Positions 17,613 through 27,647 of a stretch of DNA of 64,000 nucleotides are shown here, piece by piece (the stretch's first letter is position 1; each line of letters begins with the position of its first letter). The stretch comes from JAOSJL01 sp963704035 (GTDB taxonomy: Bacteria; Actinomycetota; Acidimicrobiia; IMCC26256; JAOSJL01): positions 1,690,724-1,754,723 of the forward strand of contig CAVPGR010000004.1 in assembly GCA_963704035.1 (NCBI GenBank), read 5' to 3'. A program made the translations under genes and the position numbers. The notes under the pieces are model-generated. The model was not told the DNA's origin. It was given only the letters and a program-made list of their open reading frames with translations, and did not search any database.

Positions 17613-19319
17613 TCAGAACTCGCCGACAGTGCCGACACGCACTCTGTCGATGAGCATCACGACGGTGGCGGTGACAACGACGAGGATCGTGCTCATCGCC
17701 ATGGCCTGACCGAAGTTCAGTGCGCCGGGTTGGCCCAGGAACCGGAAGATGGCGATCGGGATCGTGGGATAGTCGGGCCGGGCGATGAAAGCGGTGGCGC
17801 CGAACTCTCCCATGGAAATCGCGAAGGCGAACCCGGCTCCCACGGCGAGTGCGCGGCCGACGATCGGCAGGTCGACCTCCCGCCACGCCCGGATCGGCCC
17901 CGCTCCGAGCACGCCGGCCGCCTCGCGGAGCCGGGGATCGAGGGAGCGCAACACCGGTACGAGCACCCGCACGACGAACGGGGTGGCCACGAGCGCGTGG
18001 GCGATGGGGATCAGCCAGGGGGACGACCGCAGGTCGAGGGGCGGTTGGTCCAGTGCGATCAGGAATCCGAAGCCGAGAGTCACGGCGGAGGCACCCAGCG
18101 GCAGCATCACGAGAATGTCGAGTCCCCGGCGCGCCGCACCGGGTCGCACGACGAGAACGGCGATCATGACGGCCAGACCGACGGCGATGGTCGTCGCCAC
18201 GCACGCGAACACGAGCGAGTTTCGGATCGCCTCCACGGGTGGGACGAACAAGGTGCTGCCCCGCGGATCAGAGGCGAGCTCGCGGTAGTAGCGCAAGCCG
18301 TAGCCCCCGGCGGTGGAGAACGAGCGCTGCACGAGCACCGCGATCGGAGCCCCGATCAGGACGACGACGAACGTGAGGTTCACGCCTATGAGCGTCCACG
18401 GACCGACTCCGCGAGGTTTGCGGGCCGTGTCTCCCGCGGCTCGCAGTGGATGATGGACCGAGCGCCGCTCCTGCGAGCGGCCGTAGACGATCAGAACGGC
18501 CGTGACGGCGAGGAGTTGGAGGATCGCGAGCGCCGCGGCGATCGGCAGGTTCAGGAACTGGGTCGTCTGCCGGTAGATCTCCACCTCGACCGTGGCGTGC
18601 GTCGGGCCACCGAGGAGCAGCACGACGCCGAACGACGTGAGCGTGAACAAGAACACGATCAGCGCAGCCGACGAGATGGCGGGACGCAGCAGCGGGAGCG
18701 TGATGCTGCGGAACGCCTGGAGGCGCGAGGCTCCCAGCACGCGGGCGGCGTCGACAGCCCGGGGATCCAGATGTGACCAGAATCCTCCGACCGTTCGGAG
18801 CACGACGGCGTAGTTGAAGAAGACGTGGGCGATGAAGATCGCCCAGACGGTGTCGACGAGGTCGACGGGTACGAGCCCACCCGGCCCGAGCAGCGCCAGG
18901 AAGGCCGACCCCACGACGACCGTGGGGAGGACGAACGCGACGGTCGTGGCCGCCCGGATGATGCCCTTGCCGGGGAAGATGTAGCGGGCGAACACGTAGG
19001 CGCCCGGCAGTCCCACGAGCAGCGTGAGTGCGGTCGAGACCGCCGCCTGCCACACGGTGAACCAGATCACGTGACGGAGTCCTGCATCGGACACGACGTC
19101 GGAGAAACTGCCGAAAACGTCCCCGTCTCCCCGCGTGAAACTCTCGACGACGATCGACGCCAGCGGGTACACGAAGAAGACCGCCAGGAACGCCAGCGGA
19201 GGCACGATCAGCGCGGCACCGACGGCGATGCGCCTCGCAGGCGATCTCTGCCCACCCCTCCCCGGGTGACCCGGCGGACCGGTCAGCGCAGCACCGTGTC
19301 GGTCCACGCCTGGATCCAC
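17613..19319 (-). CDS. Thiamine-type ABC transporter permease (two fused permease domains)
   Basis: This 568-residue membrane protein has about twelve hydrophobic helices and two binding-protein-dependent transport domains, the ThiP/FbpB arrangement. EAA-type cytoplasmic loops are visible as DAARVLGASRLQAFRSITLP in the first half and EAAGVLGAGPIRAWREVDLP in the second. The ATG at 19319 overlaps the binding-protein gene by 37 bases. A GTG at 19307 is an equally possible start. It forms the channel for the substrate delivered by the downstream lipoprotein. Confidence 0.87.
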   Translation of the reverse strand: MDPGVDRHGAALTGPPGHPGRGGQRSPARRIAVGAALIVPPLAFLAVFFVYPLASIVVESFTRGDGDVFGSFSDVVSDAGLRHVIWFTVWQAAVSTALTLLVGLPGAYVFARYIFPGKGIIRAATTVAFVLPTVVVGSAFLALLGPGGLVPVDLVDTVWAIFIAHVFFNYAVVLRTVGGFWSHLDPRAVDAARVLGASRLQAFRSITLPLLRPAISSAALIVFLFTLTSFGVVLLLGGPTHATVEVEIYRQTTQFLNLPIAAALAILQLLAVTAVLIVYGRSQERRSVHHPLRAAGDTARKPRGVGPWTLIGVNLTFVVVLIGAPIAVLVQRSFSTAGGYGLRYYRELASDPRGSTLFVPPVEAIRNSLVFACVATTIAVGLAVMIAVLVVRPGAARRGLDILVMLPLGASAVTLGFGFLIALDQPPLDLRSSPWLIPIAHALVATPFVVRVLVPVLRSLDPRLREAAGVLGAGPIRAWREVDLPIVGRALAVGAGFAFAISMGEFGATAFIARPDYPTIPIAIFRFLGQPGALNFGQAMAMSTILVVVTATVVMLIDRVRVGTVGEF

Positions 19320-20356
19320 TCGTCGCGATGAGCACCGATCTCGTTCGCGGGGATCTCGAAGGCGTCGGTCGGAAGCTCGGCGTTGTCGGCGAAGACCGGC
19401 GGGAGTTCCGCGTCGTCCCGGATGGGGAACACGAACATGCTGAGCGGGATGTCCTCCTGGAAGGGCTTCGACAGCATGAAGTCGATGAGCTCACCCGCCT
19501 CGTCGGGGTGACCGGTCCCGGCGAGGATGCCGGCGAACTCGATCTGACGGAAGCAGGAGCCGGCGACCACCCCTGTCGGCGCCTCCTCGAGAGCGCCCTC
19601 CGAGAGGAAGATCTCGGCCGCGGGGCTCGACGCGTAGCTCACCACCAGGGGTCGGTCGCCGGTATCGGAGGCCGCAGAGAAGCCTCCGTAGTACGCGTCC
19701 TCCCAGCCGTCGGTCACCTCGACGTCGTTGTCGCGCAGTGTCTTCCAGTAGTCGAGCCAGCCGTCCTCACCGAACTCCTCGATCGTGGCGAGCATGAACG
19801 CCAGCCCCGGCGACGACGTGGCGGGATTCTCCACGACGAGCTTCCCCGCGTACATCGGATCAGCCAGCGCCTCCAGATTGTGGGGAGCTGGGAAATCGAA
19901 CTGTTCGAAGGCGGCCTTGTCGTAATTGATGCAGACGTCTCCGAGATCGACAGGTGTCACGCGGTGCTCGTCGTCCACCACGAGGTCGTCGGAAACGTGC
20001 TCCAGCTCAGTCGACTCGTACGACACGAAGAGGTCTTCGTCGAGGGCGCGGGTGAGGAAGGTGTTGTCGACTCCGAAGAAGACGTCGCCGAGCGGATCGC
20101 CCTTCGTGAGAATCGCCTGGTTGAGCGCGCTGCCCGCGTCACCCGCCATCAGGGTCTCGACCGAGATTCCCGTTTCCTCGGTGAACTCGTCCAGGACCTC
20201 CTCGCTGACCGCGAACGAGTCGTGGGTGACGAGGGTGAGCGTGACGTCGTCGGCTGATCCGCTCGAGGAGCCCGAGGAGCAGGCGGTCAGAGCCAGGACG
20301 AAGGTGAGCAGGGCGATAGCGGCCCCCCGGCGTGGTGGTTTCGTTGTCGTGTTCAT
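19283..20356 (-). CDS. Thiamine-type ABC transporter substrate-binding lipoprotein
   Basis: This 357-residue protein begins with a lipoprotein signal peptide (lipobox LTACSSG near residue 25). Its mature part reads TLVTHDSFAVSEEVLDEFTE and then GISVETLMAGDAGSALNQAI, the thiamine-binding TbpA/ThiB pattern, with CINYDKAAF and the ATSSPGLAFMLATI region. It would be anchored outside the membrane and deliver thiamine or TPP. Its start overlaps the kinase gene stop by four bases (ATGA). Confidence 0.88.
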   Translation of the reverse strand: MNTTTKPPRRGAAIALLTFVLALTACSSGSSSGSADDVTLTLVTHDSFAVSEEVLDEFTEETGISVETLMAGDAGSALNQAILTKGDPLGDVFFGVDNTFLTRALDEDLFVSYESTELEHVSDDLVVDDEHRVTPVDLGDVCINYDKAAFEQFDFPAPHNLEALADPMYAGKLVVENPATSSPGLAFMLATIEEFGEDGWLDYWKTLRDNDVEVTDGWEDAYYGGFSAASDTGDRPLVVSYASSPAAEIFLSEGALEEAPTGVVAGSCFRQIEFAGILAGTGHPDEAGELIDFMLSKPFQEDIPLSMFVFPIRDDAELPPVFADNAELPTDAFEIPANEIGAHRDEWIQAWTDTVLR

Positions 20357-21024
20357 GGGGTTGCTCCTCCTTCTCCTTTCTCTTCTTCGGGTAGGACGAC
20401 GAGCAGCGTGCCCTCGGCGACCGACACCGTCGCGGGAGGAGAGGCGACGATGTTGCTGACGCCACGCGTGGAGCCGGATTCGAGATCCTCGCCGTTCAAC
20501 GGAAAACGAAGTCCGGATGTGCGCACGCCTCGAGCCGCGCCTCCGAGAGGAAGGAGGGACACGATGGCGCCGACCTCTGCGGGCAGTTCGATGTTGTCGG
20601 TGACGACATGGAACCGTCCGGTCGCGGTGCGGACCTCGACGTCGACCTGGGCGAAGCGGGATGCACCCAGGAGCAGAAGGTTGGCGAGGGCGTGGTCGGG
20701 CCGACCACCGTCGGCGCCGAGCACGACGATCCGTTGGGTCCTGCGCGACATCGCCGCATCGAGTGCCAACTCCAGGTCCGTGGCGTCCTTGTCCGGCGCG
20801 TGGCGTTCGATCCGGGTTCCCGCGGCGGTTGCCGCCGCCACGGATGCTTTGCTCGCCGAGTCGAAATCGCCTACGGCGACGTCGACGTGAAGCCCGAGCG
20901 CCGCGGCGAGGTCGAGACCCGAGTCGGCGGCGACCACGAGGTCGTGCGCGGGTAGATCCGCAGCGCTCGACGGGTGGAGATGGTCTCCGCCCGTGCACAC
21001 GATCGCGGTCTTGGGCCTGTCCAC
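20353..21024 (-). CDS. Thiamine pyrophosphokinase
   Basis: This 223-residue cytosolic enzyme transfers pyrophosphate from ATP to thiamine to give TPP. Family motifs are VVAADSGLDLAAALGLHVD, VGDFDSAS, HAPDKDATDLELAL and VLGADGGRPDHALANL, all in the expected order, and the C-terminal beta domain has SNIVA-type residues. It is the first gene after the TPP riboswitch and overlaps the binding-protein gene. The GTG start is fixed by the riboswitch-embedded ribosome site. Confidence 0.92.
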   Translation of the reverse strand: MDRPKTAIVCTGGDHLHPSSAADLPAHDLVVAADSGLDLAAALGLHVDVAVGDFDSASKASVAAATAAGTRIERHAPDKDATDLELALDAAMSRRTQRIVVLGADGGRPDHALANLLLLGASRFAQVDVEVRTATGRFHVVTDNIELPAEVGAIVSLLPLGGAARGVRTSGLRFPLNGEDLESGSTRGVSNIVASPPATVSVAEGTLLVVLPEEEKGEGGATP

Positions 21025-21028
21025 GACA

Positions 21029-21118
21029 TCCCTCCGCCGGCATTACCCGGGTCAGGTTCGGTGGGTCGGAGGCGGTTCGGCCACCCTCTCAGCCCGGCTC
21101 CCCGAGCTCCCCTGTGGT
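21029..21118 (-). promoter_or_regulatory. TPP riboswitch (THI element)
   Basis: On the minus strand this leader reads through GGGGAGC, the conserved GCTGAGAGGG, CCGAACC, the paired GAACCTGA and CCCGGGTAATGCCGG, ending in GGAGGGA. These are the invariant parts of the TPP aptamer in order. The GGAGGGA 3' strand is also the ribosome-binding site of the kinase gene, whose GTG is five bases on, so translational control is likely. It would repress thiamine uptake and phosphorylation when TPP is plentiful. Confidence 0.93.
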
Positions 21119-21175
21119 TACCGCCATGGTACCGCCGCGCCCCGCGCCGGATCCGGGCGGACACCGGGTGTCACG

Positions 21176-21781
21176 ATGGCGGCCGTGTCACCTGCCGGCA
21201 AGATCGAAGTTGTCGAAACCGAGCGTCTCCTGTTGCGTCCGTGGGAGGACACCGACCTCGACGTCCACGCCCGCTTGTACGCCGACCCCGACTTCTCGCG
21301 ATACCCGTGGGGTCGGGGTCTCACGCCCGATGAGGCCGCCGCCGCCCATGGGTTGGCCGTTGGTCACTGGGCGGAGCACGGATTCGGCTACTACGCCGCT
21401 GTTCTGCGCTCGACGCGAGAGGTGATCGGAACGGTCGGCCTCGGCACACCTGATTTTCTGCCCGAGGTGATGCCGTCTGTGGAGGTGGGCTGGCGACTCC
21501 ATCCCGACCACTGGGGACAGGGTCTGGCCACCGAAGGTGCACGAGCGAGCCTGGACCAGGCGTTCGGAGCACTCGGGCTCGACCGGGTGATTTCCGTCAT
21601 CGAGCCTGCCAACAGCGCGTCATCGCGTGTGGCCGAGGGCCTGGGGATGCGACTCGAGCGGGAGACCCGCACACCCGAGATCTCCACAACCGTCGAGAAC
21701 CTGCCCCCCGTCGACGTGCGCGTCTACGAGATCGGTAGGGTCGGGAGCCGTTCCGGGTCCGTCTCGTCTGATCGAGGCTGA
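21176..21781 (+). CDS. GNAT-family N-acetyltransferase
   Basis: This 201-residue protein is of the RimJ/RimL type. ETERLLLRPWEDTDLD at the N-terminus and VGWRLHPDHWGQGLATEGA (motif A, acetyl-CoA pyrophosphate loop) near residue 105 are typical, followed by VIEPANSASSRVAEGLGM. The ATG at 21176 starts just before the conserved domain. The substrate is unknown. It is divergent from the riboswitch operon. Confidence 0.87.
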   Translation: MAAVSPAGKIEVVETERLLLRPWEDTDLDVHARLYADPDFSRYPWGRGLTPDEAAAAHGLAVGHWAEHGFGYYAAVLRSTREVIGTVGLGTPDFLPEVMPSVEVGWRLHPDHWGQGLATEGARASLDQAFGALGLDRVISVIEPANSASSRVAEGLGMRLERETRTPEISTTVENLPPVDVRVYEIGRVGSRSGSVSSDRG

Positions 21782-21883
21782 GCCCGCGTCCGGCGGCCGC
21801 CGCAGGCAGGTAGCGTGCGGGGGACGCCGGGTATGAAGCCAACGCCGAGTACGAGAACTACGAGAACGAGGAGAGCGCGAGTG

Positions 21884-22969
21884 ATGAAGCCGACCCAGAA
21901 GCTGCACGACGCCGGTCAGAGCCTCTGGCTCGACAACATCACCCGTGGTCTGCTCACGAGCGGGACCCTGAAGTCCTACATCGACGAGCTCTCCGTCACC
22001 GGTCTCACGTCGAACCCGACGATCTTCGACAACGCCATCCGCAAGACCGACTTCTACGACGAGGCGATCACAGCGAAGGGTGCAGCGGGCAGCTCGGGTG
22101 AGGAGCTGTTCTTCGACCTGGCGCTCGAGGACCTCACCGAAGCCGCCGACCTGTTCCGACCGGTCCACGACGCCACCGACGGTGTCGACGGCTACGTCTC
22201 CCTCGAGGTGTCGCCGAAGCTCGCGTACGACACGCAGAGCACGATCGACGAGGCGAAGCGGCTCTTCGAGCGAGCCGATCGGCCGAACCTGTTCATCAAG
22301 ATCCCCGGGACGCCCGAGGGTCTCCCGGCGATCGAGGAGGCCATCGCCGCAGGAGTGAACGTCAACGTGACCCTGCTGTTCTCCCGTGAGCACTACCTGG
22401 GCGCGGCGAACGCGTACATGCGCGGCATCGAGCGGCGCGTGGAGCAGGGGCTCGATCCCCGGGTGGCGTCCGTGGCGTCGGTGTTCATCAGCCGGTGGGA
22501 CAAGGCCGTCATGGGCAAGCTTCCCGCCGAGCTCAAGGACCAGCTCGGTATCGCCGTGTCGAAGCGGATCTACAAGGCGTACCGCGATCTGCTCGACGCC
22601 GACCGCTGGCAGCGCCTCGCGAACGCCGGCGCCAACCCGCAGCGCCTGCTCTGGGCGAGCACCGGCACGAAGGACCCGGAGGCCTCGGATGTCCTGTACA
22701 TCGAGGAGCTGGCCTCACCGCACACCGTCAACACGATGCCGGAGAAGACACTGCACGCGTTCGCCGATCACGGGGTCGTCGACGACATGCTCCCGCCCGA
22801 CGGCGGCGACGCCGAGGAGATGATGGACAAGCTCACCCAGGCCGGTGTCGACTACGACGGGCTCGCGGCTCAACTCCAGACGGAGGGCGCCGAGAGTTTC
22901 GTCAACTCCTGGAACGAGTTGCTCACGTGCATCGACGGCAAGAGCGAGGCACTCGGCAAGGCCTCCTGA
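21884..22969 (+). CDS. tal: Transaldolase
   Basis: This 361-residue enzyme transfers a dihydroxyacetone unit between sugar phosphates in the pentose phosphate pathway. SVTGLTSNPTIFDNAI and the Schiff-base lysine in FIKIPGTPEGLPAI are visible, followed by VNVTLLFSREHY. The length matches the actinobacterial Tal. ATG 21884 (or the adjoining GTG 21881) follows a GAGGAGAG site. The 6-phosphogluconate dehydrogenase gene is convergent nine bases on, which supports a pentose-phosphate locus. Confidence 0.94.
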   Translation: MKPTQKLHDAGQSLWLDNITRGLLTSGTLKSYIDELSVTGLTSNPTIFDNAIRKTDFYDEAITAKGAAGSSGEELFFDLALEDLTEAADLFRPVHDATDGVDGYVSLEVSPKLAYDTQSTIDEAKRLFERADRPNLFIKIPGTPEGLPAIEEAIAAGVNVNVTLLFSREHYLGAANAYMRGIERRVEQGLDPRVASVASVFISRWDKAVMGKLPAELKDQLGIAVSKRIYKAYRDLLDADRWQRLANAGANPQRLLWASTGTKDPEASDVLYIEELASPHTVNTMPEKTLHAFADHGVVDDMLPPDGGDAEEMMDKLTQAGVDYDGLAAQLQTEGAESFVNSWNELLTCIDGKSEALGKAS

Positions 22970-22977
22970 CCCGCGAA

Positions 22978-24006
<1,029 letters not shown>

Positions 24007-24157
24007 GAGGAGGAGTCCTTCCGGTGGGTACCGACGCCGACACTCGGCGCCGAAGTCTTCGACATCGTCACCGATCCTATGAGTCTGAACCTTGTTCGGC
24101 ACGCGACCGCCGGATCGGCCGGCAAAGATGCGCGCCGCGGCTGAGTACGATGCCCCC

Positions 24158-24751
24158 GTGACCGAGACTGCTCGCTTCAGCATCGTTCTCGCTCGACACG
24201 GGGAGACGGAGTGGTCGAAGAACGGTCGGCACACCGGTCTCACCGACATTCCACTCACGGACGCGGGCCGTGACGAGGCCCGTGCGATCGCCGCTCCGCT
24301 GGCGCAGTGGGACTTCTCGCTCGTCGTCACGAGCCCACTCGAACGGGCGCGCGAGACCTGCCGTCTGGCCGGCCTCTCCGACGAGGCCGTTGTCGACGAC
24401 GACCTGCTCGAGTGGAACTACGGACAGTACGAGGGCCTGACCTCTCCCGAAATCCGCGAACAGGATCCCGGTTGGCTCATCTGGACGGGAGCGACGCCCG
24501 ACGGCGAAACGTCCGATCAGGTCGCCGCTCGCGTCGATCGGGTCCTCGCCCACGTTCTCGAAGCCGGAGGCGATGTGGCACTTTTCGCCCACGGGCACGT
24601 GTTGCGCGTTCTCATGGCCCGCTGGCTCGGCCTCCCTCCCGCTGACGGCCGGCTCCTGACTCTCGCCACCGGCACGATCAGCGTTCTGGGCTGGGAGCAC
24701 GAGTATCACGTCGTCCGTTCCCTCAACGAGGGCCTGTACCGCAAGGGTTGA
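24158..24751 (+). CDS. Histidine phosphatase / phosphoglycerate-mutase-like protein
   Basis: This 197-residue cytosolic protein has the RHG catalytic motif in VLARHGETEWSKNGRHTG, with ERARETCRLAG, the conserved acid in LLEWNYGQYEG and the second histidine in VALFAHGHVLRVLMARWLG. The branch resembles acid phosphatases of the SixA/GpmB group more than true mutases. The GTG at 24158 begins just before the motif. The natural substrate is unknown. Confidence 0.88.
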   Translation: MTETARFSIVLARHGETEWSKNGRHTGLTDIPLTDAGRDEARAIAAPLAQWDFSLVVTSPLERARETCRLAGLSDEAVVDDDLLEWNYGQYEGLTSPEIREQDPGWLIWTGATPDGETSDQVAARVDRVLAHVLEAGGDVALFAHGHVLRVLMARWLGLPPADGRLLTLATGTISVLGWEHEYHVVRSLNEGLYRKG

Positions 24752-24792
24752 CCACGTGGAAGAACGCGTCGAGCTACGGGGTTGACGAGACC

Positions 24793-25137
24793 GTGAGCGA
24801 ACGCGACGCGACCGATCAGGTGGACTTCTACTGGCGCCCCGGTTGTCTGTTCTGCGTCTCTCTCGAGAAGCAACTCAAACGAGCTGAGATCGACTTCGTT
24901 CGCCACAACATCTGGGACGAAGACGAAGCGGCGGGATTCGTGCGGTCCGTCGCTCGTGGAACCGAAACCGTGCCGACCGTGGCTATCGGCGACGTTGCTC
25001 TCGTGAATCCGAGCGCGGGCCAGGTGTTCGCCACCATGCAGGAGGTCGCGCCGCAGCTTCTCCCCGAGGGGTTCGAGCCCCCCGCACCGCGTGGTCTCGG
25101 GCGACTGCTCTCACGGATCCTCGGCGGGCGTTCGTAA
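24793..25137 (+). CDS. Glutaredoxin-like protein
   Basis: This 114-residue thioredoxin-fold protein has a CLFC redox pair in FYWRPGCLFCVSLEK and the TVPTV cis-proline loop (ETVPTVAIGD). Such actinobacterial proteins resemble mycoredoxin, which reduces mycothiol mixed disulfides. The GTG at 24793 gives a compact domain. A TTG at 24748 would add 15 residues. Confidence 0.82.
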   Translation: MSERDATDQVDFYWRPGCLFCVSLEKQLKRAEIDFVRHNIWDEDEAAGFVRSVARGTETVPTVAIGDVALVNPSAGQVFATMQEVAPQLLPEGFEPPAPRGLGRLLSRILGGRS

Positions 25138-25163
25138 CCCGGCCGCGGTCAGCATTCACCAAG

Positions 25164-26584
25164 ATGGAAGGCACAGCGATGGCCGACGAGTTCGACGTGG
25201 TCGTGATCGGTGCCGGGTCGACCGGCGAGAACGTCGCGTGGCGCGCCACCGACCACGGCATGAGTGCAGCGATCTGGTCGAGACGGAGCTCGTCGGGGGC
25301 GAGTGCTCCTACTGGGCGTGTATGCCCAGCAAGGCTCTCCTCCGCCCGGCCGAGGCACTTGCTGCTGCTCGGCGCGTTCCGGGCGCCGCCGAGGCGGTGA
25401 CCGGCGAGATCGACGTCGACGCCGTGTTGGAACGCCGCAACGATGTGACCTCGAACTGGGACGACACGTACCAGGCGCAGTGGGTCGAGAGCATCGGCGC
25501 CGAGCTCGTCCGCGGCAAGGGACGGCTCACGGGGGAGCGCACCGTCGAGGTGGAGCTCGACGACGGCTCGTCGCGCACACTGCGGGCGACGAAGGCCGTG
25601 GTCGTGGCGACGGGGAGCCTGTCGTCGATCCCGCCGGTTCCGGGTCTCCGTGACATCACGACGTGGGGCAACCGCGACATCACGTCCGCCAAGGAAGCAC
25701 CCGAGAGTCTGTTCATCGTCGGTGGCGGAGTCGTGGGTTGTGAGATGGCCCAGGCCTGGCACTCACTCGGCACCGGCACCGTCGTGCTCGCCGAGGCCAC
25801 GGATCGACTTGTCCCGAACCTCGAACCTTTCGCCGGCGAGGAACTGCGCGCCGCCATGGAGGGGCAGGGAATCACCATTCTCACGGGATCATCCGGGAGA
25901 GCCGACGGCGTGGAACGTGATGGCGACGGCCCCGTCACCGTGACCATGGCCGACGGCAGCACGTACACGACCGACGAGATCCTCGTGGCGACGGGGCGGC
26001 GTCCGGCCACCGATGACATCGGCCTCGAGACGGTCGGGCTCGAGCCCGGCAGGTGGATCGACGTCGACGACACACTGCGAGCGACCGGAGTCGACACTGA
26101 CTGGCTGTTCGCCGCAGGTGATGTGAACGGCCGGGCGTTGCTGACGCACATGGGCAAGTACCAGGCGCGCGTCATCGGCGATGTGCTCGCCGGTCAGGAG
26201 ATCAGCGCCTGGGCCGACAACACCGCAGTTCCGAGTGTCGTGTTCACCGAACCGCAGATCGCCTCAGTGGGAATGACCGAGGCGCAAGCGCGCGGGTCGG
26301 AACACGAGATCACCGTGGTGAGTGTGGGAACGGGCAGCGTCGCAGGAGCCGCTGTCTACGGACGCGACATCGAGGGGACGTGCCAACTCGTCATCGACGA
26401 CGACGAGCAGGTGGTCGTCGGGGCGACCTTCACCGGACCGGGCGTCCAGGAGATGCTCCACGCCGCCACAGTCGCGGTCGCCGGCAGGGTGTCGCTCGAG
26501 GCGCTCTGGCACTCCGTGCCGTCGTATCCCACGATCAGCGAGGTGTGGCTGCGCCTCCTGGAGGAGTACCGGTATCGGCTGTGA
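25164..26584 (+). CDS. FAD-dependent pyridine nucleotide-disulfide oxidoreductase (one frameshift)
   Basis: This flavoprotein of about 470 residues belongs to the dihydrolipoamide dehydrogenase/mercuric reductase family. The N-terminus has FDVVVIGAGSTGENVAW for FAD, the redox disulfide lies in GGECSYWACMPSKAL, and the second Rossmann motif is FIVGGGVVGCEMAQAW. The C-terminal dimer domain has FTEPQIASVGMTEAQA and the catalytic HSVPSYPT. The first frame runs off near 25275 and the rest is in another frame, a one-base indel within about 20 bases. The substrate is not clear. Confidence 0.85.
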
Positions 26585-26622
26585 CATGACCACGGCGTGG
26601 TCGCTCAGCCACTCATGGCCGC

Positions 26623-26652
26623 TTGACAGATCGTGCGAGTGCTAGATATAGT
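26623..26652 (+). promoter_or_regulatory. Sigma-70-type promoter
   Basis: TTGACA at 26623-26628 and TATAGT at 26647-26652 are separated by 18 bases. A short leader follows with a perfect hairpin CCGGGA-GCT-TCCCGG at 26664-26678 before the HBHA-like gene. Such a consensus pair is rare in this GC-rich window and suggests strong constitutive expression. Confidence 0.7.
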
Positions 26653-26726
26653 TTGCACACCAGCCGGGAGCTTCCCGGTGACGCCGATCCCTCCGGGGAC
26701 GGTCATGAATGAGTGAGGTGGCCACC

Positions 26727-27059
26727 ATGCCAGTACTCGAGATGTCCGACCGTGTTCACGATCTCCTCGACACCATCGAGAACGGCCAGCAGACCGTGCT
26801 CGACGGATCGAGAGGAGTGGCGGACTCGGTCGCCGAGGCCCTGTCCGAGATCCCCGTGCCCGACCCGATCCCGACCGTCGCCGAGATCGTCGACGCCACG
26901 TTCGATTTCGCCGAGAAGGTCTTGGTCAGCCAGCAGAAGTTCACCCGCGAGCTGTTCGAGACCGGTGAAGGCGCCGTGTCGACGCCCAAGGCCGCTCCGA
27001 AGACAGCCCCGAAGGCGGCCCCGAGGGCAAAGAAGCCCGCCAAGGCCACGTCCGCCTGA
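26727..27059 (+). CDS. HBHA-like / phasin-like helical protein
   Basis: This 110-residue protein has an amphipathic helical body (residues 1-80) and an Ala/Pro/Lys-rich tail (KAAPKTAPKAAP, then KKPAKA). The layout resembles mycobacterial heparin-binding hemagglutinin and some phasins. The ATG at 26727 has a GAGGTGG site six bases upstream. An ATG at 26709 is also in frame. An XRE regulator follows, and in mycobacteria an XRE gene also neighbours hbhA, which supports the assignment. The function in this organism is unproven. Confidence 0.6.
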   Translation: MPVLEMSDRVHDLLDTIENGQQTVLDGSRGVADSVAEALSEIPVPDPIPTVAEIVDATFDFAEKVLVSQQKFTRELFETGEGAVSTPKAAPKTAPKAAPRAKKPAKATSA

Positions 27060-27080
27060 GCGAATCGGCACATGATCGAA

Positions 27081-27119
27081 AGCGGGTCCCGGCCGTAGGG
27101 TCGGGGCCCGCTGTCGTTT
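27081..27119 (+). terminator. Rho-independent terminator
   Basis: A 14-base stem (27081-27094 with 27099-27112, two non-Watson-Crick positions that can pair as G-U in RNA) closes a four-base loop and is followed by GTCGTTT. It lies just after the HBHA-like stop and before the XRE gene, so it would end or attenuate transcription between them. Confidence 0.7.
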
Positions 27120-27134
27120 CGGGAGGAGTGCACA

Positions 27135-27539
27135 GTGAGTGCGAGCGGAGGATGGGGAGGCCAGCTCGAGTCGCTCGGTCGCTTCATCCGCAGCCAGCGC
27201 AAGCTCGCCGACCTGTCCCTTCGAGAGCTCGCCGAGCGCACGAACGTCTCCAACCCGTACCTGAGTCAGATCGAACGAGGACTCCACGAACCCTCGGTGC
27301 GGGTCCTGAAATCCATCGCCGCAGCACTGGATCTCTCGGCCGAGACCCTCCTCGCGCAGGGTGGTCTGCTCGACAACCTCACCGGGACCGGGCGGGAAGC
27401 GAGCGGGTCCGACACCGAGGCCACGATCCGTGCCGACGAGGACCTGACCGACGAGCAACGCCACGCACTCCTCGCCGTGTACCGCAGCTACAGGGCCGCC
27501 AACCTGGTTGGGGACGAGGAGTCCGGCGACCCCGCATAG
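27135..27539 (+). CDS. XRE-family transcriptional regulator
   Basis: This 134-residue protein has a helix-turn-helix at residues 15-70 (LSLRELAERTNVSNPYLSQI, then ERGLHEPSVRVLKSIAAAL), followed by an acidic helical tail. GTG 27135 follows a GGGAGGAG site. It sits after the HBHA-like gene and its terminator and probably regulates that gene, which is inference from position. Confidence 0.85.
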   Translation: MSASGGWGGQLESLGRFIRSQRKLADLSLRELAERTNVSNPYLSQIERGLHEPSVRVLKSIAAALDLSAETLLAQGGLLDNLTGTGREASGSDTEATIRADEDLTDEQRHALLAVYRSYRAANLVGDEESGDPA

Positions 27540-27647
27540 TGGCCGGACCGCTCCGCCGATCCGTCCCGAATTCCAGGGCGCCCGGAGGGTATCCGGTGCC
27601 CGTGGGGGGCTAGCGTTTCCGGGACACCGTCACGGAGGACCACTCGA

